Assembly (NCBI GenBank): GCA_900556615.1
Contig: USPP01000003.1
Location: forward strand, 1-19,987
Length of the DNA: 19,987 nt
Direction: 5' to 3'
DNA from: an uncultured Eubacteriales bacterium
GTDB taxonomy: Bacteria > Bacillota > Clostridia > Oscillospirales > CAG-272
In this document: positions 1 to 6,931 of the stretch, in pieces
Layout of the letters: the number at the start of each line of letters is the position of its first letter
Numbering within the stretch: the stretch's first letter is position 1
Translations under genes and position numbers: made by a program
Notes under the pieces: generated by a model
What the model was told of the DNA's origin: nothing
Database searches by the model: none
What the model saw: only the letters and a program-made list of their open reading frames with translations

Positions 1-256
1 CTGCCCCTTGAATCCCGAAAAATCTGACGGCGCATCTGTACTGTCATAACCCGGCAGTGCTGCCTTAAGATCGCGGGCACAGCACTCCCTGCGTTTTTTC
101 TTCCGGGAAGAGTGAAAAAACAGTATACTTGAAAAATTCCGCTGCAAGATACGCCCTTTCATCTGTCTGTGACAGTACGTTTTGAGCGAAAAAATATACC
201 GAAGCAACAGGTTTTCCGCTTAATGGGAGTACTTTTTTTGAGGTAGTATATCGCAT
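1..256 (-). other. possible coding region at left edge, frame uncertain
   Basis: Two overlapping minus-strand frames look partly coding, and neither is secure. One opens with ATG at 256 and reads 63 codons to a stop at 65; its middle (around SQTDERAYLAAEFFKYTVFS) has protein-like composition, but there is no clear Shine-Dalgarno. The second frame is open from about 162 to the window edge and ends in protein-like residues (LKAALPGYDSTDAPSDFSGF). Removing one base from the A6 run (T6 as written on the + strand, near 94-99) would join the first frame to the second. This may be a frameshifted gene, two unrelated open frames or chance. I do not recognise a family. Confidence 0.25.
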
Positions 257-262
257 TTCTTT

Positions 263-291
263 TTGAATATTGACGTTAAAAACTGTATATA
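263..291 (+). promoter_or_regulatory. putative sigma-A promoter for the 322-606 gene
   Basis: A TTGAAT hexamer (263-268) stands 17 bp before TATATA (286-291), which overlaps a TATAAT at 288-293. The gene's ribosome site and ATG follow within 35 bp. Assigned by similarity to the sigma-A consensus only. Confidence 0.5.
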
Positions 292-321
292 ATCTAAAAA
301 AGCTTCAAAGGAGGTTAAAAA

Positions 322-606
322 ATGATAAAGGGAATACAAAGAAATATGGTTGTGCTTAAAAATACGGGAAGCCCGATCTTTGAGGAGGCATATTTCATCC
401 TTCGTGAAAGACCGGGCACGGAAACCGGTAAAAACGATATGGTATCGGAAGCCAGCAGAATCATTGCCGCTAATATGATTTCTCCGGAAAAACTGATAGC
501 CGAGAAATCTCAGAAAGCGAGGGAAAGGTTTATACGGCTATTGATTTTTGCTCTGGGAGCAATATCGGGAGGAATGCTTTCGGCGCTGGTTGTATTGCTG
601 CTCTGA
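322..606 (+). CDS. small tail-anchored membrane protein, unknown function
   Basis: A 94-codon gene. The start is fixed by an AAAGGAGG ribosome site at 307-314, seven bases before the ATG. Residues 1-70 are soluble and charged. The last 22 residues (roughly 72-94, rich in Leu, Ala, Gly and Ile) form one membrane segment ending at the C-terminus after a basic stretch (KARERFIR), so a membrane-anchored protein with a cytoplasmic N-terminal part is expected. Its TGA at 604-606 abuts the TAA of the convergent gene at 607-609, with no room for a separate terminator. I do not recognise a family, and nothing around it indicates a role. Confidence 0.72.
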   Translation: MIKGIQRNMVVLKNTGSPIFEEAYFILRERPGTETGKNDMVSEASRIIAANMISPEKLIAEKSQKARERFIRLLIFALGAISGGMLSALVVLLL

Positions 607-831
607 TTAGAGATCGTCGGCGTCCTGTACCGGTTGTTCCTCAACCCTCATATAAATCTTTCCGCCGACGTCTCTGCGGGGCATATTCTTTCCGGGGTTT
701 ATCATATCGTCGGTCACTCCTGTATAGCTGCCGAGGGGATCGGCACTCTGCTCATAGGCGCTTATAGCCTGATTGGGGAGGGGAGTATTGTGATTTCCGC
801 GCTTTTTTTGCTTCTTTTTATTTTCCGGCAT
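607..831 (-). CDS. small basic N-terminal hypothetical protein
   Basis: A 74-residue protein on the minus strand. It begins with a very basic stretch (MPENKKKQKKRGNHN) and ends in an acidic tail (EEQPVQDADDL), with many Gly, Pro and Asn residues and no membrane segment. Low complexity suggests a disordered protein that might bind nucleic acid or a partner; that is inference from composition. Support for a real gene comes from the ribosome site AAAGGA about ten bases before the ATG and a near-consensus promoter upstream (903-932). It converges with the 322-606 gene with no gap and is divergent from the RNase J gene. I cannot assign a family; small proteins of this style occur in Clostridia. 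Confidence 0.65.
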   Translation of the reverse strand: MPENKKKQKKRGNHNTPLPNQAISAYEQSADPLGSYTGVTDDMINPGKNMPRRDVGGKIYMRVEEQPVQDADDL

Positions 832-902
832 AATGATTTTCCTTTCTTTTTTGAGAATATGATTGATTCTGTGTCGTTAATAGTATTCGCAGATAAATAC
901 AG

Positions 903-932
903 ATTATACTTTTTTTGCTGTTTTTCTGTCAA
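903..932 (-). promoter_or_regulatory. consensus sigma-A promoter for the 607-831 gene
   Basis: On the minus strand, TTGACA (927-932) and TATAAT (903-908) are both perfect matches, separated by 18 bp. The ATG lies about 70 bp downstream. This is one of the best promoter matches in the window. Confidence 0.7.
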
Positions 933-992
933 AAGCATTCATTGCGTTAACTTTATGTTAACATAATTGCACTCATAATATTAATATATAGG

Positions 993-1001
993 TGGTATAA
1001 T
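993..1001 (+). promoter_or_regulatory. extended -10 promoter for RNase J
   Basis: TGGTATAAT at 993-1001 is a perfect extended -10 (TGnTATAAT). No good -35 stands at normal spacing; TTGCAC at 967-972 is 23 bp away. This suits an extended -10 promoter and would start the transcript near 1008, giving a leader of about 215 nt. Two GTTAAC palindromes (946-951 and 957-962) lie just upstream, in the space shared with the divergent gene's promoter. Confidence 0.5.
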
Positions 1002-1050
1002 AAATCTAACATATTTGTTCGTTATTCAATATTTGCCCCGGAACAAGGAC

Positions 1051-1209
1051 ATTCCGCCGTAGTACGGTATGACGGCGGCTCCCCGGAAAGCGGAATATTT
1101 GGGATTGACAAAAAATGCAGGTGAAAAGCGGAACTGTGCGTTTTTTCCGCTCACCGAAAAATATTATAAATTATAACGGAAGGAAAATGTCTGCCGTTTT
1201 TTTCGGCAG
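1051..1209 (+). promoter_or_regulatory. structured 5' leader of RNase J
   Basis: The untranslated leader has several inverted repeats. CCGCCGT (1054-1060) pairs with ACGGCGG (1072-1078). ATTCCGC (1051-1057) can instead pair with GCGGAAT (1090-1096), and the two pairings exclude each other. A third stem is GTGA plus GCGGAA (1121-1133) against TTCCGC plus TCAC (1145-1154), with a three-base bulge. A fourth is CTGCCG (1191-1196) against CGGCAG (1204-1209) around a T7 loop, between the only good Shine-Dalgarno and the gene start. Control of RNase J expression through this RNA is inference; I do not match it to a known riboswitch. Confidence 0.4.
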
Positions 1210-1216
1210 GCACTGA
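1187..1216 (+). CDS. nine-codon upstream ORF before RNase J
   Basis: ATG at 1187 follows the only good ribosome site in this leader (GGAAGGA, 1178-1184) and encodes MSAVFFGRH before TGA at 1214-1216. The stop lies eight bases before the RNase J ATG, and the reading frame contains the CTGCCG/CGGCAG hairpin. Ribosomes ending here could restart at the RNase J ATG, which lacks its own good ribosome site. Translation is not shown, only the arrangement. Confidence 0.35.
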   Translation: MSAVFFGRH

Positions 1217-1224
1217 TTTGATTT

Positions 1225-2901
1225 ATGGCAAGAAGAAAAAAGCTAAGCAAAGTAAAAATAATGATGCTCGGAGGCTTGAATGAGATAGGAAAAAATCTCG
1301 CGGTTATCGAGTATGAAAATGATATTATAATGGTGGATTGCGGTCTCGGTTTTCCCGATGAGGATATGCTGGGAGTAGATCTTGTTATTCCGGATACCAC
1401 CTACCTTGAAAAAAATTATGAAAAGATCAGAGGACTCTTTCTCACTCATGGTCACGAAGACCATATAGGAGCTATACCGTACGTTCTCAGAAAGCTCGAT
1501 ATACCGGTTTACGGCACCCGTCTTACTCTCGGTATTATAGAAAACAAGCTGATGGAGCATCAGCTTAGTTTCACACCGCGCCTTAATTGCGTAGAAGCTG
1601 GCGAAACTGTTGCTGCAGGCTGTATGTCTGTGGAATTTATACGGGTAAATCATTCTATAGCCGATGCCTGCTGTCTTGCTATCAAGACACCGGTCGGGAC
1701 AATTATTCATACCGGTGATTTTAAGCTTGATCTCACTCCGATTGAAGGAGAGATAATGAATCTGACGAGACTCGGTCAGCTCGGAAACGAAGGAGTGCTT
1801 CTCCTTATGTGCGAATCGACAAACGCGGAGCGTCCCGGCTATACCCCGTCTGAGAAAAAGGTGGGACAGTCTCTTGATAATATCTTTATGAGAAATAAGG
1901 ATAAACGTATTGTCATTGCAACCTTTTCTTCCAATGTCCACAGAGTGCAGCAAATTATCAATACAAGCGTTCAGTACGGAAGAAAGGTTGCCATCACCGG
2001 ACGTTCTATGCTCAATATAGTCGGAGCGGCGACGCGTCTTGGCTATATGTCGGCGCCGGACGGCGTTCTGATAGATATAAACGATATTAAAAAATATCCG
2101 CCGGAGCAAATTACTCTTATTACTACCGGAAGTCAGGGCGAGCCTATGTCGGCGCTTTACCGAATGGCGTTTTGCAGTCATGATAAGGTTCAGCTCGGTT
2201 CAAACGATCTTGTTGTGATAAGCGCAAGCGCTATTCCCGGAAACGAGAAAATGGTTGATAAAATTATAAACGAGCTTCTTAAAAACGGTGCCGATGTTTT
2301 CAAGGACGATCTGGTAGAGGTTCACGTTTCGGGACACGCTTGCCAGGAAGAAATTAAGCTTATGATTGCTCTTACAAAGCCGAAATACTTTATGCCTATA
2401 CACGGTGAATTCAAGCATCTTGCTCAGAATAAAAAGAACGCCATATATATGGGAATCCCCGAAACCAACATATTTATTTCCGATCTCGGCAAGGTTCTTG
2501 AAATCGGTACGGACGGCGCGCGTTTCAACGGTACAGTTCCGGCAGGCAGAGTTCTTGTTGACGGTTATGGGGTAGGGGATATCGGAAATATTGTTCTGCG
2601 CGATAGACGTCACCTTTCTCAGGACGGTCTGATCGTTGTGGTAGCCTCTATCGATTTTTCATACGGTACTTTGGTTTCGGGACCGGATATTGTTTCAAGA
2701 GGATTTGTTTATGTCAGAGAATCCGAAGCGCTTATGGAAAAAGCACGCGAGATTGCAAAGGGTGCAATAAACGATTGCTTTGAAAGCAATATTTTTGAAC
2801 GGACTGAAATAAAATCTTCCGTAAAAAATTCTCTTTCCAAGTTCATTTTTGCACAAACCGGAAGAAAACCAATGATTTTGCCGATTATTATGGATATTTG
2901 A
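1225..2901 (+). CDS. rnjA: ribonuclease J (metallo-beta-lactamase/beta-CASP)
   Basis: A 558-residue protein of normal RNase J length. RNase J is a cytoplasmic 5'-3' exonuclease and endonuclease that matures and degrades RNA in Firmicutes. The N-terminal domain begins with the family hallmark LGGLNEIGKN (about 15-24) and carries the zinc motif HGHEDH (75-80). Further metal-ligand regions are visible at NHSIADAC and IIHTGDFKLD. The beta-CASP domain has TFSSNVHRVQQI and TGRSM, and the late histidine motif is PIHGEFKHL. A C-terminal domain completes the protein. ATG at 1225 is the first possible start because TGA at 1219-1221 is in frame; it has no good ribosome site of its own (see the upstream ORF). 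A later start at M13 would also keep the hallmark but is likewise without a site. I cannot tell J1 from J2, so the symbol is provisional. Confidence 0.95.
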   Translation: MARRKKLSKVKIMMLGGLNEIGKNLAVIEYENDIIMVDCGLGFPDEDMLGVDLVIPDTTYLEKNYEKIRGLFLTHGHEDHIGAIPYVLRKLDIPVYGTRLTLGIIENKLMEHQLSFTPRLNCVEAGETVAAGCMSVEFIRVNHSIADACCLAIKTPVGTIIHTGDFKLDLTPIEGEIMNLTRLGQLGNEGVLLLMCESTNAERPGYTPSEKKVGQSLDNIFMRNKDKRIVIATFSSNVHRVQQIINTSVQYGRKVAITGRSMLNIVGAATRLGYMSAPDGVLIDINDIKKYPPEQITLITTGSQGEPMSALYRMAFCSHDKVQLGSNDLVVISASAIPGNEKMVDKIINELLKNGADVFKDDLVEVHVSGHACQEEIKLMIALTKPKYFMPIHGEFKHLAQNKKNAIYMGIPETNIFISDLGKVLEIGTDGARFNGTVPAGRVLVDGYGVGDIGNIVLRDRRHLSQDGLIVVVASIDFSYGTLVSGPDIVSRGFVYVRESEALMEKAREIAKGAINDCFESNIFERTEIKSSVKNSLSKFIFAQTGRKPMILPIIMDI

Positions 2902-2942
2902 AGATAGGGATATCAATAAAAATCCGACGTTATTATAATATA

Positions 2943-3099
2943 CGGGTACCTCTAAAAATTTACTGCCCAAATCCGGCTTGCTTGCCGTTATTCATCACAA
3001 AATTCCTGACAGATGTATACGCTGTCTGTGAAATTTTTGTTTTGACTGACGGAAAAAGCTTTTTGCCGCCTATGGACATTGATTTTTTAGAGGTACCCG
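2943..3099. mobile_element. MITE-like palindromic element with TA duplication
   Basis: CGGGTACCTCTAAAAA (2943-2958) is repeated exactly inverted at 3084-3099. Each end is flanked by TA (2941-2942 and 3100-3101), as expected for a TA target duplication of the IS630/Tc1-mariner type. The interior is one long imperfect palindrome centred near GTATAC at 3019-3024, so the whole 157-bp stretch can fold into one hairpin. No transposase is encoded. It lies 41 bp past the RNase J stop and could also end that transcript. The 84-codon + frame across it (2898-3152) is judged spurious. Confidence 0.65.
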
Positions 3100-3249
3100 T
3101 ATTTTTTATAAATATTTTCTGTTTTTTCTGTGGCAAAGCGCAGAGGGTATGATTTTTGAAAAATAACTTTTAAATGAGCTTGAAACAAAAGAACGTGATT
3201 TTCAGTCAACGGCGGTGCATCTGCGTAACAAGCATTGTGAGGTATTGCC

Positions 3250-5052
3250 TTAAATATCTTCAAGGATTCGCTTGAGAGCAGATTGAATTTCTGACTTGTC
3301 CGCTTCATCTCCGAATAATTGGAGAGTGTAAAAGACATTATCCTTTACCCAATATGCCGTTTGGTCAAAATAATCGCCGTTATAGTAGCCATTGTTATTC
3401 ATCTCGTGAGTGGTTACGATTAACACAGGGATTCCTGAACCTGCAGCAACGATATCTTCTTTATAGGTGGCATATCCGTTACAAGAACTGTTTGAAGTGT
3501 GTGTCCCGGAATCGGCTGAAAGCGTTGCTTTCAAAGTGACACGGATATCATCGACAGTATACCCGGCGGTAATATCAAGACGATTCAACTCTCTATCTTC
3601 GCCCAGTGCAGTATCTGCAAGAACCTGAATGTTTTTTATGGATGTGTAAAGGTCGGTACTCTCCATTCCCAAATATCCGGTCTTGTTGAGCCATTCAAAG
3701 GATTCAAGAGGATTGCTTACATCAATACCGATTTCTCTTTTACATGCATCCCATGTATCAGCTTGGAAGCTGACCAACCCACAGAGTTTACTTGAAAACA
3801 GTCTTTGTTCTGTGGTCAAACTATTGTAGGTATTCCATTCCTGTGCTATCTTATCTTTCAGATTTTGACTTACGGATGAAAAATCAGTTCCGGTTAAGTA
3901 TGCGCCAACTTGATAGGAGGATTCTGCAAAATCGGATTTTTTCTCTATAGGCTGCACGAAACTGTAAGATCCTTCAGGACTGTCAACACTGTCTATACCG
4001 CCCATACCTAAAACAAAGAATATAATAAGGGTAATAACAGAGCAGACAATGAAAAGCGTTATGATTCGTTTTTTACAGCAGCTGCGGCTGCCGTTAAGCA
4101 AAGAAGATATCAAAGCAGTTATGCAACCGGACAGAAGAATAATGAACAAATCTATTGGCGCAAAGACAATTGCAGGTAAACTGTCAAATATAATTCCTGA
4201 ACCTAAACTATACAAATGCCCATTGAGCAGGATCATTTCTCCGATATACATGAGGAAAGTCATGGCAGAAGCAACAATCGCGGGAATCCAAATCGAAACA
4301 AGCTTCCGTTTTCCCAATAAGAATGAGCCGGTAAATACTCCAGCTGTTAAACCAAAGAGAACAAAGAATACCGTCATTAACGTAGCCGACAAGGGAGATA
4401 CCCGAATGCTGCCATCTCTCCAAAATGCCGTAAAACAAGCGAGGATACAGAATCCCAGGAAAGCGAGCGAGCAAATCGACTGCAGAATTAGAGCTTTAAA
4501 ACGCTTCTTTTCTCCGTTCTTAATTATTTGACCGAATCCATACAAGCAGTTCAATATGGTAATAATCAACACAACAGAAATAATGTAAAAGTGCAGCTTG
4601 AATGCAGGGTTATAATCGCCCATTAAAATGTCTACTGCCGTTTGTGTCTTATATGTAGTTATGGTTTCACCCCATCCCTCCGGAGGGATATAGCACATAA
4701 ACATCTGCCAATCTTCAAGTCTTGATACGGTTTCAGCTGTTGATACGACAACCTTCTGCTCAAACAGTAATTCAACTGCAAAGAAAACACCTGTTGCTAT
4801 GAAACTGCCGCCGGCAAGGGCGAACTTCTTGAAAAGTTTGATACACAAAGGCATTAAGAGTATACCGATAATAATCGCAATAGATATGGGGGTGTACGGA
4901 ATGATATATTTGGGATAGTTTTCTTTCAAAACAGTCCCATTAACAATCATATCGGTAATGACTCGAACTCCCATTGATAATGGATAATACGAGACAATCA
5001 AAACACCGAGGCAGGAAAACAGATAATATCTGTTAAACGATTTGCTTTTCAT
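3250..5052 (-). CDS. polytopic membrane protein with extracytoplasmic C-terminal domain, BlaR partner
   Basis: About 600 residues. The first ~370 hold around nine membrane segments in loops rich in Ile and Leu; the last ~230 are soluble and, by segment count and position, probably lie outside the cell. The C-terminal domain resembles the lipoprotein or sensor-like tails often encoded beside BlaI/BlaR pairs in Clostridia, but I cannot name a family. The frame is open to an ATG at 5079 that overlaps the blaR stop. However, the only ribosome site, AAAGGAG (5063-5069), lies inside that stretch, so the ATG at 5052 (ten bases after the site) is preferred; ATG at 5058 is possible. Third gene of the blaI operon, 16 bp after blaR. 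A role as a signal-sensing or response partner of the sensorless BlaR is inference. Confidence 0.8.
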   Translation of the reverse strand: MKSKSFNRYYLFSCLGVLIVSYYPLSMGVRVITDMIVNGTVLKENYPKYIIPYTPISIAIIIGILLMPLCIKLFKKFALAGGSFIATGVFFAVELLFEQKVVVSTAETVSRLEDWQMFMCYIPPEGWGETITTYKTQTAVDILMGDYNPAFKLHFYIISVVLIITILNCLYGFGQIIKNGEKKRFKALILQSICSLAFLGFCILACFTAFWRDGSIRVSPLSATLMTVFFVLFGLTAGVFTGSFLLGKRKLVSIWIPAIVASAMTFLMYIGEMILLNGHLYSLGSGIIFDSLPAIVFAPIDLFIILLSGCITALISSLLNGSRSCCKKRIITLFIVCSVITLIIFFVLGMGGIDSVDSPEGSYSFVQPIEKKSDFAESSYQVGAYLTGTDFSSVSQNLKDKIAQEWNTYNSLTTEQRLFSSKLCGLVSFQADTWDACKREIGIDVSNPLESFEWLNKTGYLGMESTDLYTSIKNIQVLADTALGEDRELNRLDITAGYTVDDIRVTLKATLSADSGTHTSNSSCNGYATYKEDIVAAGSGIPVLIVTTHEMNNNGYYNGDYFDQTAYWVKDNVFYTLQLFGDEADKSEIQSALKRILEDI

Positions 5053-5068
5053 ATTCATCATACTCCTT

Positions 5069-5983
5069 TTATCCTGCATTTGTTAGCAGCGCATAGAAAA
5101 TAGCACAGATCAGTGCTGTAAACACCGTAAGCGAAAGCCAAGTCATTTTTTTAAAGGACAGTATGTTTTTGATTCGTGTTCGTATTTTTGCACCGCCGAA
5201 AGCAGAAGCAAATATAGTTGTTCCTTGTCTGCTTTCCAACAATGATGACGCATAATCCTTTGCACGGGCAGATCCAAGTTTTATGAGAACACGCTCGTCG
5301 CAAGATAATTCAAGATCTGCGAGAAATTCTTTTAAGAATAACCAGCAAAGCGGATTGAACCAATGTACTGCAACAATTACGAACGCTATCATTCGCCGTA
5401 GATTATCAAAACTGCGTATATGTGTTTTTTCGTGCAGTATCACAAGCTCGATATCTCTGTCTTTATAAGAGGCAGGTAAAATAATTTTAGGTTTTACAAT
5501 TCCGTATACTGCAGGAGATATGGTTTTCCCCGAGAGATAAATGTTGTCTCGGAGAGGTGTTGAAGCTTTGATTTCGTAAATTGCAGTGAAATATGTAACA
5601 GCCAGTGTTAGAAGAATTGCCAGCGAAACAAGGATCCATATAACCGAAGCCACGCCAAATATATCTTCTAAAACATTGACTTTATATGTTATCGGAAAAT
5701 AAGTGTTCACTGCCATAATGCTATTCATCATTGAAAAAGCTATATTATCAGTAGGCTGGTATACAACAATTGTTTTAGTGGTGATTTTGGATATCAATGA
5801 CATCAGGCTATAAGGACTGTTCAATCCAAAAGGAACCGTCATTCGAAGAAAAGGAATGATCCAAAGAAACACCGTTAGTCTTCTTGGAATCTTATTTATC
5901 AGTCTGACCAGCATAATGAGCACACCGGTTATAGCAGCAGTTATGCTCATATTGAATATCCAATAGAATGCTTCCTGTAGCAT
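5069..5983 (-). CDS. blaR1: BlaR1/MecR1-type M56 membrane metallopeptidase, no sensor domain
   Basis: A membrane zinc peptidase that in known systems cleaves, or triggers loss of, the BlaI repressor on signal. Membrane segments lie near residues 8-27, 38-50 and 110-130, and one closes the protein at the C-terminus. The zinc motif HEKTH is at about 184-188, followed by the family's NPLCWLF segment and the glutamate ligand region ELSCDE (about 225-230). Length is 304 residues against about 590 for classical BlaR1, because the protein ends at the last membrane helix and lacks the penicillin-binding sensor. It therefore probably does not sense beta-lactams by itself. The frame opens with GTG at 5992 overlapping the blaI stop, but ATG at 5983, five bases after AGGTGA, is the better start. 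Confidence 0.88.
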   Translation of the reverse strand: MLQEAFYWIFNMSITAAITGVLIMLVRLINKIPRRLTVFLWIIPFLRMTVPFGLNSPYSLMSLISKITTKTIVVYQPTDNIAFSMMNSIMAVNTYFPITYKVNVLEDIFGVASVIWILVSLAILLTLAVTYFTAIYEIKASTPLRDNIYLSGKTISPAVYGIVKPKIILPASYKDRDIELVILHEKTHIRSFDNLRRMIAFVIVAVHWFNPLCWLFLKEFLADLELSCDERVLIKLGSARAKDYASSLLESRQGTTIFASAFGGAKIRTRIKNILSFKKMTWLSLTVFTALICAIFYALLTNAG

Positions 5984-5988
5984 GACCG

Positions 5989-6345
5989 TCACCTATTATC
6001 AATCAGCTTGCGCAACTCATGGATTTCTTCTTCGGATAAAGGCTCATCTTCAAGCAATGCGGAAAACAATGCCTTGCGAGAGCCGCCAAATACCTTTTTC
6101 ACAAGAGAAGCAGCTTCTGCTTTTTGCATTTGACTTTGTGATACAAGCGGAGTACAAATAAAGCCGGGATCTTCACGCTTAATAAATCCTTTTGCCTCCA
6201 GTTTATTAATTACCGTGTAGGTGGTATTCTTATTCCATCCGATTGTTTCTGCAGCAATCAGACTGATGTCTTTGGCGGATATGGGACTTCTTGCCCATAT
6301 GATTTCCATCACTTTGGCTTCGCTTTCAAATAATTTTTCCTGCAT
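5989..6345 (-). CDS. blaI: BlaI/MecI/CopY-family transcriptional repressor
   Basis: A 118-residue winged-helix repressor. The N-terminal half holds the fold: MQEKLFESEAKVMEIIWARS, then the recognition helix region KNTTYTVINKLEAKGF and a wing with KREDPGF. The C-terminal half (LVKKVFGGSRKALFSALLED onward) is the dimerisation helix region where BlaR-type proteases act in known systems. The open frame extends 46 codons further upstream, but that part crosses the promoter. ATG at 6345, six to seven bases after GAGGAGA, is the start. First gene of the operon with blaR and the membrane protein; the blaI stop lies within a few bases of the blaR start, indicating coupling. It probably represses its own promoter through the palindromes at 6360-6391. 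The target genes beyond the operon are unknown. Confidence 0.92.
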   Translation of the reverse strand: MQEKLFESEAKVMEIIWARSPISAKDISLIAAETIGWNKNTTYTVINKLEAKGFIKREDPGFICTPLVSQSQMQKAEAASLVKKVFGGSRKALFSALLEDEPLSEEEIHELRKLIDNR

Positions 6346-6359
6346 AACAAATCTCCTCA

Positions 6360-6405
6360 GACTATTTCTATAGTCTATACTATCATGATAGGCTGTATTT
6401 GTCAA
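6360..6405 (-). promoter_or_regulatory. blaI operon promoter with overlapping operator palindromes
   Basis: On the minus strand, TTGACA (6400-6405) and TAGTAT (6377-6382) are 17 bp apart. CTATCATGATAG, a perfect 12-bp palindrome at 6380-6391, overlaps the -10 and spacer. GACTAT-AGAA-ATAGTC at 6360-6375 covers the region just after the transcription start. A third overlapping repeat (TAGT-CTAT-ACTA) links them. Such placement fits autorepression by BlaI. The half-sites differ from the TACA/TGTA boxes of staphylococcal BlaI. Confidence 0.68.
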
Positions 6406-6516
6406 CAGGATTGGAAAAAGTAACAAAATGTTCACAAGTTCTCTTGTAGGCATAGAACACTCTATGGGTAACGAATAAAACAAAAAGAGAGAGCGAATTG
6501 TTCAAAACAATGCGCT

Positions 6517-6711
6517 TTAGGTGAGATCTGCTTCAATTGCATACAGCTCGCTGAAAACTTCAGGTAGATCACTCGGGGCTAAATCCCAAGTTCCATGTGC
6601 ACCGTAGCGTTCGAAGATGAATTTTACTACTGCTGATCCGAGTTGCGATTCAATAGCAGCAGCGGAGTTCTCGATGTTGATTATCCAATTTTCTCGCTCG
6701 CTTTTTGTCAT
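6517..6711 (-). CDS. small conserved-looking acidic protein, unknown function
   Basis: A 64-residue protein. ATG at 6711 follows a clear AAGGAG ribosome site by six bases. The sequence is helical and acidic at its C-terminus, with a distinctive ending (ERYGAHGTWDLAPSDLPEVF then SELYAIEADLT) and no membrane segment. From memory, proteins with this kind of ending occur in integrative elements of Clostridia, but I cannot verify that here and give no function. It stands alone between the blaI promoter and the terminator of the restriction operon, and so may belong to the same acquired block as that operon. I see no strong promoter; TTGAAA-17-ATCAAT upstream is weak. Confidence 0.62.
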   Translation of the reverse strand: MTKSERENWIINIENSAAAIESQLGSAVVKFIFERYGAHGTWDLAPSDLPEVFSELYAIEADLT

Positions 6712-6878
6712 TTGTTCTCCTTCCCTCCTTAGGTACTATTTGGACTATGAGATTGATGTAGGCAATCGAGACAATTTCAACTGTCTAAGTCTATTATCGT
6801 CTTTTTTACTTTTTGAAGTGCAACTCACCGAGTTGATCATAAAACTCTGTAACGAAGCCGTATTCTCGTTTTAGAACA

Positions 6879-6902
6879 TAAAAAAGGGCCCCTTTTGGGG
6901 CC
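6879..6902 (-). terminator. intrinsic terminator of the restriction operon
   Basis: On the minus strand, a perfect GGGCCCC-AAAA-GGGGCCC hairpin (6885-6902) is followed by six T (6879-6884). It lies 29 bp past the last stop of the hsd operon. Similar AACTCA/GAGTT palindromes lie on either side at 6822-6834 and 6910-6922. Confidence 0.85.
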
Positions 6903-6931
6903 CAAAGCCAACTCAGTGAGTTATTGAAATT

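Noticed and set aside
1243..2181. 312-codon minus-strand frame inside RNase J
   Set aside because: Shadow of a certain gene on the opposite strand; no ribosome site and odd composition.
2898..3152. 84-codon + frame after RNase J
   Set aside because: It overlaps the palindromic element and has no ribosome site.
6483..6497. AGAGAGAGCGAATT resembles the tRNA-Ser 3' end, a possible second attachment site
   Set aside because: Only about 8 bases match exactly in a low-complexity GA run; too weak for an att site.
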